Positions 38,671 through 47,431 of a DNA stretch of 64,000 nt are shown in pieces (the stretch's first letter is position 1; each line of letters begins with the position of its first letter). Source of the stretch: Setoptus koraiensis (Eukaryota; Arthropoda); assembly GCA_048013815.1 (NCBI GenBank), contig CM106585.1, positions 14,508,001 through 14,572,000 of the forward strand, given 5' to 3'. Both the position numbers and the translations under genes were made by a program. The notes beneath the pieces are model-generated. The model had not been told where the DNA came from and did no database searches. It saw only the letters and a list, made by a program, of their open reading frames with translations.

Positions 38671-39245
38671 TCTCGGGAGACTCCGGGGTGGCTTTGCACA
38701 GACGGAAGTGGTAGCTGTCCGTTCTGGCGCGACCATTGGCGAGCGAGACGACACGATCAACATTGAAATAATGAGCTGCATGCTTAGATAGCGGGCCTGG
38801 GCGCATCGTCCGTGCGCTTATGCACGGGCTCGGCTGCGAGGGGCGCCCGGCGAGTAGCTTAAATTTCATTGTTGGCTCAAACACACACACACACACAAGA
38901 GAATTGGCTATTTGGCTATTTGAAGAAAAGAAAGAGAAGAATTCTCTTTATAGTCATGTTAAGCAAACATGAGCATTCTCATTAAGCCAACGCTGCGTTG
39001 GATGGTTATGGTTTGGGTTTTATTTAGCTCATTGCAGTGAATGAACAGCTATTCTTTGTCTACAAACTGGCATGCAAATCATGCTCGTTACAATTCCATG
39101 AATTGATAGTAACATTCACATGAAATGAAAGAAGCAAAAGAACGAAAAATAACGAACCGCACGGCCTTGCATTAACTTTTGCTTGTTTATTCGCAACGGA
39201 GTCTCATGGTCAAACGCCAACAGTCCCCATGGTCTAGTTACTATA

Positions 39246-39299
39246 GTCTGGTCGCTGCAGTCTGGTCACTGCCGTCTGGTCACTGCCGTCTGGCCAGTC
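39246..39299. repeat. 14-bp GTCTGGTCACTGCC minisatellite, about 4 units
   Basis: Four units with one or two substitutions each. Confidence 0.9.
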
Positions 39300-39719
39300 A
39301 CAAGAGTGTCTGGATCAATTTGAACATTTGTCGTTGCACTTGTACATTTGTTGCATGATTGTTGTTAGTTGTGTGTAGCCAATGAAAGTATAATCGCCTC
39401 ACATGCTCATGTCGATAAATGTCCGCTAATGATCGCTATCACTGTCACTGATTCCGATGTCAGACAGCGAATTTAGTATCGCGCTTATTAATTTATTATT
39501 TATTATTATGATCAACTGCGATTACTAGTTGCTCGGCCGGTTCCATCAGGCGCCACTAGCAAACACATATCTAACCAACATTGCAACTGACCACTGTCCA
39601 CCAATGACCGCCAAGCGAGAGCCGTAGTCGTAACAAGCATACACTTTACTCATCGTCACATACGCGCAATGATGATACGCGACTGTAAAAAGATTAAATG
39701 ATCACTCTGCAAGACTTAC

Positions 39720-40691
39720 CTCGTCCAAACCAATTGGATGCTGCTGCTGCTGTTGGGGCCCAATGGAGGCACAATTTTCGTTTTCCTGATCGCTAAATAA
39801 TGATCCGCTCTTGAAATGAATGGAACAATTTTTCCTGTTACATACACTGGTCCTGGTCAGATTATTGCTGCTGTCGGCATCGTTGTGTCTTGTTGTTTCC
39901 GAGCAATACGTTTGCGGCACATTGATTGAGGACACACTCAATAGTTTCGACAGTCTCCTCTTTCTCATACATCTATCACCGGTTGGGCATCTCCTTCTAT
40001 GTTTGTTGTTGTTGTCGCAGTGATGCAAATAATTATAGTCGTATTTTTGATTACTATGCTTGCCGTTGTTGTTGCTGTTGTCATTTTGATTGTTTTGGCG
40101 AAATTTTCCCTTCTGATAGGTCATCGACAGTAGGGCCGAGTTTCTGGTGCTCACATGTCTCACCACCAAAATAAACACGCCCAACAAATAGAAACTCACC
40201 ACCACGGTTACGTACAATATGGCGTTCTTGGAAGTTTCATGATAATCATTAGAGATGTCGTATTCATGCGACATACTAGACGATGTAGGTGGATTAGAGG
40301 ACAAGACTCTGTGAGCGAGATTCAATTTGGGCGACACTGTCACCATGGTATGGGGTCGGTTGTTATTATTATTGTTGTTGCTGTTTGTGGCGTTTCTCAA
40401 GTTGACTGATAATCTTCGCGACGTCGTACTGTTCTGTGAGACACTCTTTTTTGCTGAGTAATCACTAACATTTGTCGAGGCACTTGATGAATTCGAATCA
40501 CTGTTACCTATTGTAGCGAACAGTTGTTGTTTTGAGGAATTAAATCCAACTGATTTGTCGTTTCCTTTGCCTGCCATCTTCGTTTGCATCGTGTCCAGTG
40601 TTTGGTGCCTAGCGGCCAGTCTTTTCTCAAACTGACTCTCTGATGTATTCCTAGCGGCCGACCTGGGGTCAGTGTTGCTTTCTGAATCCAT
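39720..40691 (-). CDS. First coding exon of a single-pass membrane protein
   Basis: The frame starts at the ATG at 40691 (Met-Asp-Ser-Glu-Ser) and runs 324 codons to GAG|GTAAGT, a consensus splice donor at 39719. Reading through the donor adds only five residues before a stop, so splicing is likely. The N-terminal 155 residues are Ser/Asn-rich with several N-glycosylation motifs. One hydrophobic helix (about 157-178, AILYVTVVVSFYLLGVFIL) is followed by RHVSTR, which predicts an outside N-terminus and an inside C-terminus. The tail is Asn/His-rich with a basic patch (RRRCPTGDRCMRKRR). The helix and the following basic residues loosely recall KCNE-type potassium-channel subunits. That resemblance is weak and I assign no function. 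Confidence 0.6.
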
Positions 40692-42563
40692 TTCGTCTCA
40701 GGTCAATGTTGCATTCAGTGCTAATGTAATTTATGCAACTTCTTATGCCACCTATACGATGTTGTCTCGCACTCGCTCTAACTCTCTATGCGATCACCTC
40801 TTTCGGAGTGTTTGCAACTTTTCGCTTGTCCTCAGTCCATGTAGATGTAAAGTGCATATCTCACATTAGGCTCCTATGTGGTAGGCGCGTAATGCTAGCC
40901 CGTGTTTTAGTCCCATCTGGCTTAGGGCGCCTGCGCCAAGTGCCCCAAACGCCCTATGCCAGCTATCGACGGCGCTTTGTAGCGTTAGTTTGACCATCGT
41001 CGATGCCACATTGGCTCACTTGAATAGATAATTAACCTTTGAAGGCGCAAACATAAGTTCGGCCAGCGCCCGTGCACCAGACCGCCATTTTTGTCACCTG
41101 GACACGCTTTAGATTTTCCCCCCGGATCAGACATGTCTGGCCGGCAAAATGTCCCCCTCAATAACTGCAATCAATCACCTCTGTCGGCTTGCAGGCAATT
41201 ATTTTCGCTTCTGCGCTTCTTGGTTCGACCATCATATACTCTGATTACACACGGGAAAGTGTGCATACCGGAAATCGCACGGACTCAGCCTTGACATATC
41301 TGGCGCATTGGCTCAAGGATGCCCGGCGAGGGCGCGTGATGCGCATCGGCTAGACTTGATTTCACTGTGTGCAGCACCTGTCCGGGCGTTGTAATTAATA
41401 TCAATTAACGCAATGCTTACTTACAATAATTACTTTTAGTGTTGAACAGCAATTATTGAAAAGTGACGTAATGGCGGCGCCTTCGGTCTGGTTATTGCGT
41501 CGCGCCTCAACAAAAGTTGTCAACTTTTAAAGTTGGCGCCGCGCTGTCGAAAAGCGCAAATGAACCACACGTGACTTGCCGAATATGTGAGTGACGCGCA
41601 TCACAGCCAGAGCTTTCACTGGCGCCACTGGGCGTAGCCACCTACAGTTTGGCACTGTGAGTGAGTGTCTGCTGTTTGTTCGATAGTGAAACGAACTATT
41701 ATGTATGCTGTATATCGTGTGTACCGTGTGTTAGTATTGCGCGCCGCCGCTAGCACAGTTTTTGCCCATTGCACACAATGGGCAAACAACTGACTGTTGG
41801 CATACGCATTGTTGATGTTGCGCGATCAACTGTTGGCACAGATGATGATGTTTGCGCGCAGAATGAATAGAACTTGAGAGTGCAGTTGGCGAACTAACGA
41901 ACAAATGCCACTGTGTGTTGTTAGCGCGAATCGCACGAACAAAAGCGCACAGCCAATGAACTTACATTGGGTATGCCGTATAACAAGGATATGCGAATAT
42001 ACGAGAGCAACCATATAGCCTTATACAGCAGTGCGCTGGCTATTACAACTGGGATATATAACTATAAATACTATTATTATTTCTATATGCAAATTATAAT
42101 TATTACAACAACAGATGATGGAAATTTGTTTATTACGTTGTAAACAATAAGGGAAATTAGTAATAATTTAAATTAACAATTGCTGGCATTGGCACACAAG
42201 GATAATATCGGGCTGATTTTCATGTACTGAGCGTTGGTGATTGATGTCAATAACATTCATTTCGCACCCAGAGGAGACACATTGGGCAATGTTAGCTGAG
42301 GCGGTCCATTAATAAACGCAAACAACCTCTCTATACTACATGTAATATTGAGTAATACGACCCCGGCTCACGACGACACACATTACTTACCTATTACAAT
42401 TATTTAATATTAATTTAATAAGACGAAAAAGAAGCTTTCAGTGGACAGGCAATAATTTAATAATCCATACTCGTACCACATAATTCATGATACAAGATTC
42501 AACCAAAAATAGATGACTAACACGAGACATCACACACATGAGATATAGTGACACACACAAAAT
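40692..42563. other. Intergenic DNA
   Basis: Upstream region of two divergent genes (the minus-strand membrane protein and JAZF1). It is AT-rich toward 42.5 kb, with CACA runs just before the JAZF1 ATG. No gene supported. Confidence 0.5.
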
Positions 42564-44765
42564 ATGGCGGTCTTTCTTGTGAATCAATGCACTTTTACAA
42601 AACAACAACAAACGCCATCTCTTAATGGCTCTATTATAAATTCAAATGATAGTGATATTAATAATGTTGACCCCAACGTGCCACCTGGACAGTGTGGTCT
42701 CAAGTTCTCTTCATTATTTGAACTAATACATCACATAGAGGACAATCATATTATTGATGCCGATTACAGTAGCTGTCAACCGCAAACACACCAACAGCCG
42801 TTATGTAATAACAATCACAATGGTGCTGTTAATACTCAACAACAAACACACCTGTCCCAGCAACAGCAGATTGATTTACAGCAACAGGGCTCATTACAAC
42901 ATCAGGCCCAAGCGCAAAATAGCTCTTTGCCATTAACGCAACAATCCAATGGAGTTGTCAATGCTAATACCTCAAATGGGCAACAGCTCAACAATATTAA
43001 TGGACAACTAACTAACGCTGTTCAATTTATAAATCCATCTACTAATGGTAACACTAATGTGCAAGGGACATCAAGCAACGTTACCCCATCTTGCTTGCCT
43101 ATCAGTTGTGTTTTGCGTATATTTGCGTCCAGTGGCAACAACGCTAATGCCAACGGAAACAATCCTCAGCCAGTACCAACATCTAACACAACAACACCAA
43201 ATAATACGCCGACGTCTCTGCCTAATAACCAACAGCATAATCACGCATCATTGCCCACCTATCAGCATTTAATTCAGCACAAGATGATGCCCTCAACAAA
43301 CGGAGGCCTTCTGCCCCAGCCCATTGTCTACACAAACCAACTCGGTAATTATAATACAGATCTTGGCGTAGGCTCACCAACTGTAATATCTTCAATTCAA
43401 GCTAATAACAAGACTGTCATCAATAGTAATTTGATAAACAATAGTCAGCAGTCCGGCAACACTCTCCAAGTTAATAATGGAACTATATTAGACTCGTTGA
43501 GTAAACCCGCATCAACTCCGAAACCCTCTCCGTACGATTACGTTGATTGTGACAATTTCTCAAATTCATCGTCACAGCAGTCGCAACAATCCGTAAATAC
43601 AACTGCAAGTATTAGTACAAGTAGTATGAGTTTTGCTAGTAACACAAACGGTACTGTTATTGACACTATTAAGCAAACCAAATCATTCAAGTATGACCCT
43701 GGAGCTATGGCAACAAACAACCCACCTCAAACCTCAATCCCCCAAAAACAAATTGATCAGTTGAACAGCAATCAAGCCATGATAAATGTTCTCAGCCCTA
43801 CTACAAACAATTTGAACAAAAGTGTCACTCAAAATAGTGGTGTTTCAAATACGGCTAATATTGTTGTTCCAAAGCCCGCTAAAACTTACAAATGCGAGTG
43901 TGGAAGGAATTATAAGACACCTCATGGATTAAGAAGCCATATGAACGTGCATCATCCACCATCAGGTCAAGCACCTGTGAAACCAGTGGCAACCCAACCA
44001 AAGACACCCGCTCAACACCAGTCGGTTTCACAAACAACAGTCCCCCAACAGACGCCGCAGCAGCAAGCGACACCACAATCCACAAATAAACAAACTAAGG
44101 TAGCTCAGCAGGTCAAAACACTTCAAAGTATGACTCCTAAGACAATCAAACAGCAGATACCAAAGCCGAAGACAGTCAAAAAAGTTATTACAAAGCAAAA
44201 CCCTCAAGTATCTCAAACGACAGGATTCAATCAAACAACTGTAACGAACCAATACAATGCAGATAGACAATCAACACAATTCCTAGGGCAACAGCAACCA
44301 CAACTGCAACAACAAACGCAGCTCCAAAGTCAACCTCAGCTTCAGCAACAACCGCAGTTACAACTTCAGCTTCAACAGCAGCCCCAGATCCAACAGCAGC
44401 CCCAGATCCAACAGCAGCCCCAGATCCAACAGCAGCCCCAGATCCAACAACAGGCCCAAGTCCAACAACAACCTCAAATTCAACTGCAGCAGCAACAAAC
44501 GCAGATTCAGCAACAACAGATACAGCCACAACAGCTTCAGAGTGGATTCCCTAATCAAGCACAAACTAGCTTCAATGATAATCAAACCAATTCTTATTCC
44601 AATCGGCCATTACAGGGCACAGTCAGTGGTTTCACCAGTCAACAGGCTGGCACAACTCAGATCCAGACTAATTACCAACAAACCTCTCAATCCCCCCAAA
44701 CAACACAAATCTATTCGAGCAATTTAATTCAAAATAGCCACCAGAAGATGGATTTTTTGTCCTGA
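42564..44765 (+). CDS. JAZF1: JAZF1-like zinc-finger protein, Gln/Asn-rich
   Basis: Intronless ORF of 733 codons. JAZF1 family members are nuclear zinc-finger co-regulators associated with NuA4/TIP60 acetyltransferase. Two conserved blocks identify it. Near the N-terminus, QCGLKFSSLFELIHHIEDNH (residues 43-62) matches the family's first finger. Residues 442-465, YKCECGRNYKTPHGLRSHMN onward, match its last Cys-x-Cys...His finger, ending in HHPP. A short piece reading LPISCVLRIF also resembles the conserved linker. Two oddities stand out. The first pair of zinc ligands (C9 and C44) is separated by 34 residues instead of about four. The middle family finger (CPVPGC type) is absent before the last finger. 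The remainder is Gln/Asn/Thr-rich, with a QIQQQP tandem repeat. AATAAA follows at 44968. The human protein is far shorter (about 240 residues). Confidence 0.85.
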   Translation: MAVFLVNQCTFTKQQQTPSLNGSIINSNDSDINNVDPNVPPGQCGLKFSSLFELIHHIEDNHIIDADYSSCQPQTHQQPLCNNNHNGAVNTQQQTHLSQQQQIDLQQQGSLQHQAQAQNSSLPLTQQSNGVVNANTSNGQQLNNINGQLTNAVQFINPSTNGNTNVQGTSSNVTPSCLPISCVLRIFASSGNNANANGNNPQPVPTSNTTTPNNTPTSLPNNQQHNHASLPTYQHLIQHKMMPSTNGGLLPQPIVYTNQLGNYNTDLGVGSPTVISSIQANNKTVINSNLINNSQQSGNTLQVNNGTILDSLSKPASTPKPSPYDYVDCDNFSNSSSQQSQQSVNTTASISTSSMSFASNTNGTVIDTIKQTKSFKYDPGAMATNNPPQTSIPQKQIDQLNSNQAMINVLSPTTNNLNKSVTQNSGVSNTANIVVPKPAKTYKCECGRNYKTPHGLRSHMNVHHPPSGQAPVKPVATQPKTPAQHQSVSQTTVPQQTPQQQATPQSTNKQTKVAQQVKTLQSMTPKTIKQQIPKPKTVKKVITKQNPQVSQTTGFNQTTVTNQYNADRQSTQFLGQQQPQLQQQTQLQSQPQLQQQPQLQLQLQQQPQIQQQPQIQQQPQIQQQPQIQQQAQVQQQPQIQLQQQQTQIQQQQIQPQQLQSGFPNQAQTSFNDNQTNSYSNRPLQGTVSGFTSQQAGTTQIQTNYQQTSQSPQTTQIYSSNLIQNSHQKMDFLS
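44383..44456 (+). repeat. 18-bp coding repeat (QIQQQP)
   Basis: Four near-identical 18-bp units CAGATCCAACAGCAGCCC inside the JAZF1-like gene; the repeat stays in frame. Confidence 0.95.
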
Positions 44766-44967
44766 ACGAGAAGCGTGAGCATTGAGATAGCCCCAGTCCG
44801 CGCCTTTTTCAATTTCAAAAATATTGCGCATGACCGGATTTTTTTCTGCGCATTTCGATGCACATGGTCGTAGAATCAACCATACATTCATGTCGGTGAG
44901 CGATTTTACTGTATAATATACGTACGTTTACCTTTACTCACTTTCTATACATGTATAATCTGTTATC

Positions 44968-44973
44968 AATAAA
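44968..44973 (+). terminator. Poly(A) signal of the JAZF1-like gene
   Basis: AATAAA about 200 bp after the stop codon and only 82 bp before the ATG of the next gene, RpL8 copy A. Confidence 0.7.
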
Positions 44974-45054
44974 GTCAATCAGTCATAACTACTTTGAAGC
45001 TGGTCCGTTGCCATTAAATTACATTTTTCTTGAGAACTCTATTAATTATTCACC

Positions 45055-45831
45055 ATGGGACGAGTGATCAGAGGACAACGTAAAGGTGCCGGTGGTATTT
45101 TCAAAAGCCACAACAAGCATCGCAAGGGTGCAGCCAAATTGAGGCCCATCGACTACTCTGAGCGTCATGGTTACATCAAAGGGGTAATCAAAGAGATTAT
45201 TCACGATCCAGGTCGTGGTGCACCATTGGCTAGAGTAGACTTCAGAGATCCATACAAGTTCAGACATAACAAAGAGCTGTTCTTAGCGGCCGAAGGAATG
45301 TACTCAGGTCAATTCATCTACTGTGGTCGTCGTGCAACTTTGACAATCGGAAATGTCTTACCTGTAGGAAACTTGCCCGAAGGTACAACAATTTGTAATG
45401 TTGAAGAGAAAGCCGGTGATAGAGGCAAATTGGCCCGCGCCTCGGGAGGCTACGCCACTGTTGTAGCACACAACCCAGATACCAAGAAGACCAAGCTGAA
45501 GCTTCCATCTGGAGCCAAAAAGACCGTATCATCACAGAACCGTGCCATGATTGGTATCATCGCTGGCGGTGGTCGTACAGAAAAGCCTATCTTGAAGGCT
45601 GGCCGTGCCTATCACAAGTACAAGGCGAAGCGTAACAGCTGGCCCAAGGTTCGTGGTGTGGCTATGAACCCAGTCGAGCATCCTCACGGAGGAGGTAACC
45701 ATCAACACATTGGTCATGCCTCAACTGTAAGACGAGACGCATCAGCCGGTAGAAAGGTTGGTTTGATTGCCGCAAGAAGAACAGGTAGAATCAGAGGTGG
45801 TAAGGGAACAGTACCCAAAGAAAAGGATTAA
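45055..45831 (+). CDS. RpL8: Ribosomal protein L8 (uL2), copy A
   Basis: Full 258-codon intronless ORF for 60S ribosomal protein L8/uL2, the subunit protein at the peptidyl-transferase centre. It starts [13 protein letters not shown] and carries the conserved C-terminal block [12 protein letters not shown] with the key His. The protein is identical to copy B (49717-50493, minus strand). I saw only a few silent base differences. Homology to copy B starts about 14 bp before the ATG (AATTATTCACC) and continues through the 3' UTR into an MCCC1 tail fragment up to about 46229. It is therefore a segmental inverted copy, not a retrocopy. Only about 80 bp separate the ATG from the JAZF1 poly(A) signal, so a promoter of its own is doubtful. 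Confidence 0.95.
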   Translation: MGRVIRGQRKGAGGIFKSHNKHRKGAAKLRPIDYSERHGYIKGVIKEIIHDPGRGAPLARVDFRDPYKFRHNKELFLAAEGMYSGQFIYCGRRATLTIGNVLPVGNLPEGTTICNVEEKAGDRGKLARASGGYATVVAHNPDTKKTKLKLPSGAKKTVSSQNRAMIGIIAGGGRTEKPILKAGRAYHKYKAKRNSWPKVRGVAMNPVEHPHGGGNHQHIGHASTVRRDASAGRKVGLIAARRTGRIRGGKGTVPKEKD

Positions 45832-45848
45832 ACTTGTTCAACAAATTA

Positions 45849-45854
45849 AATAAA
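45849..45854 (+). terminator. Poly(A) signal of RpL8 copy A
   Basis: AATAAA 15 bp after the stop codon region. The same sequence exists in inverted form behind copy B. Confidence 0.7.
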
Positions 45855-45980
45855 TTATGATTTGCACTTACAAATTCACATCCATGAAACTTGTGTCTCT
45901 CTGCCGTGAATAACAATCCAACTAGATCATTTGATACTGTGACGATACGATCGCACATTTTCATTGGTATTTACATCATT

Positions 45981-46229
45981 TCATTCTTGGTGTAAAGTTA
46001 TTAAAACAGAATCTTTACTAACAATATCGCCAACTGAACAAGTTATAGTTTCAAACACGCCATCATCGCTAGCCTTGCTTGTATACTCCATTTTCATCGA
46101 ATTTACCAGAATAAGGTTCTGAACTTTGACAACTTTATCACTAACTGCTACCATAAGAGAGATCGTGCCTCTAAATCCAAGACTGTTAGCTGTAAATCTT
46201 TCGTCTAACTTTTCACTGAAACAGTTGAT
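45981..46229 (-). pseudogene. MCCC1: Orphan MCCC1 biotin-carrier tail (copy A)
   Basis: This is the minus-strand copy of the last part of MCCC1, attached to RpL8 copy A. An open frame of 57 codons from its own ATG (46154) to the stop at 45981 encodes most of a biotinyl domain, with the Ser-Met-Lys-Met-Glu motif in which Lys is the biotin site, and ends LITLHQE. The upstream part of the domain is missing or altered, and there is no carboxylase body. Homology stops at about 46229, four bases from the stop codon of the next gene. Whether the piece is transcribed is unknown. Confidence 0.8.
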
Positions 46230-46232
46230 ATA

Positions 46233-47075
46233 TCAATCATCATCAATTATTATAACGTCGCTGTCATCATCTTCTTCGGGACGATTGTTTACGGGGCAGG
46301 GATTTCGAGCTGGTAGGGTTGAAATGTTGTTCGTCAGGAAAGAGCTAATGGTAGAACGGTTGACAGTGATACTACCAACCGGATTTCTATCCACCGCGTT
46401 TCTATCCATCAGGTTTCTATCCATCAGGTTTCTATCCACCAGGTTTCTATCCACCGGATTTCTATCCACTGGGTTTCTATCCACCGGGTTTCTATCCACC
46501 AAGTTTCTATCCACCGGGTTTCTATCCACTGGGTTTCTATCCCCCGGGTTTCTATCCCCCGGGTTTCTATCCACCGGGTTTCTATCCACCGGGTTTCTAT
46601 CCACCGGGTTTCTATCCACCGGGTTTCTATCCACCGTGTTTCTATCCACCGGGTTTCTATCCACCGTGTTTCTATCAATACTATTGACTAAACCGTTAGA
46701 ATTTGTTGCAGTCCTACGAGGTGAGTGAGATATAGGGTTGACATTATTTACGATGTGATTGTTTACGTTGCCGCCTGAGTTTTCCAATATATAATATGGT
46801 GTGGGTGCCACAACTTGTCCATTGGTCTCCGTGAAATCACATTGGATCCCGACTTCTACAAATTCTGCTGGGTTAGTGTGGCATTGGTGACAATTTTCAA
46901 ATTTTTTCAATTCTTCTTGATACCTAGCAATTTTGTCCCTCGATTCTTGGTCCCTGGCCTCCAATGATGCGAATCTTTTCTTCAATTCGTGAAATTGTTT
47001 TGCGTAATCATTGCTGACAAGATCCGAAACCATTTTTTGCAGGACAGCCACTTGTGCCTCCGTGTAATCTGCCAT
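46233..47075 (-). CDS. Coiled-coil protein with 19 pentapeptide repeats and SIM-like tail
   Basis: 280-codon ORF from the ATG at 47075. Residues about 5-60 form a predicted coiled coil (heptad-like Leu/Val with many charged residues). A CHQCH pair follows at 62-66, then EFVEVGIQCDF at 71-81, which resembles the GIQ-type dynein-light-chain (LC8) binding motif. Residues 136-230 are nineteen tandem five-residue units of NPVDR type (NPVDR, NTVDR, NLVDR, NPGDR, NLMDR), encoded by a 15-bp minisatellite. The tail EEDDDSDVIIIDDD is a strong match to a SUMO-interaction motif: four hydrophobic residues bracketed by acids. Family unknown. The stop codon sits at the edge of the duplicated segment, so the tail may have been reshaped by the rearrangement. 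It shares a 350-bp divergent promoter region with MCCC1. Confidence 0.7.
   Translation of the reverse strand: MADYTEAQVAVLQKMVSDLVSNDYAKQFHELKKRFASLEARDQESRDKIARYQEELKKFENCHQCHTNPAEFVEVGIQCDFTETNGQVVAPTPYYILENSGGNVNNHIVNNVNPISHSPRRTATNSNGLVNSIDRNTVDRNPVDRNTVDRNPVDRNPVDRNPVDRNPVDRNPGDRNPGDRNPVDRNPVDRNLVDRNPVDRNPVDRNPVDRNLVDRNLMDRNLMDRNAVDRNPVGSITVNRSTISSFLTNNISTLPARNPCPVNNRPEEDDDSDVIIIDDD
46376..46676 (-). repeat. 15-bp coding minisatellite, about 20 units
   Basis: Plus-strand unit GGTTTCTATCCACCG with one or two variable positions. The 15-bp length keeps the reading frame of the minus-strand gene. Confidence 0.95.
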
Positions 47076-47431
47076 TATATAAGTGATTTGAATAAAACCT
47101 CTCCTCAGAAAGAGTTGATAATTTGGGTGTCATTTTTTTTAAAGTTCACATTCTAGTGTCACATTCATCATGCAGGCTGCATGGAATATTTAATTTCGAT
47201 AGATTGCGATTTTAGTACTACGCATGCTCATCAATCTAGTCCTGGCGGGTTTAACATTTTCATTGAACATTGCTGATTGAACGTCATTTTGTTATCAGTG
47301 ATAACCCCAGCTGGATATTATCTGACCAGACTATCGGGTCAATTAATTTGATAACTTACCCGAAAATCGGCCATGGTAATCGATTGGTTGAGTGGACATT
47401 CAGAAAGAAAAAAGATTCAGAACTCAAAAAG
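47076..47431. promoter_or_regulatory. Divergent intergenic region
   Basis: 356 bp between the ATGs of two head-to-head genes, presumably with both promoters. No TATA word was noticed. A reading frame continuous with MCCC1 stays open upstream of its ATG to 47267 but has no ATG. Confidence 0.4.

Larger units (their letters stand above)
34064..39719 (-). other. Inferred 5.7-kb intron with repeats
   Basis: If the two minus-strand exons join, this is their intron: GTAAGT at 39719-39714, TAG at 34066-34064, phase 0. It has no supported internal gene. It holds GA tracts (34120, 34540), CAA/CAG tracts (37350), minisatellites at 37147, 38587 and 39246, a CA tract (38880) and several GGGCCC sites. A small missed exon cannot be excluded. 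Confidence 0.4.

Noticed and set aside
46126-46728. 200-codon plus-strand ORF with FLSTG repeats
   Set aside because: It is the reverse reading of the 15-bp coding minisatellite. The minus frame has a structured N-terminus and extends well beyond the repeat.
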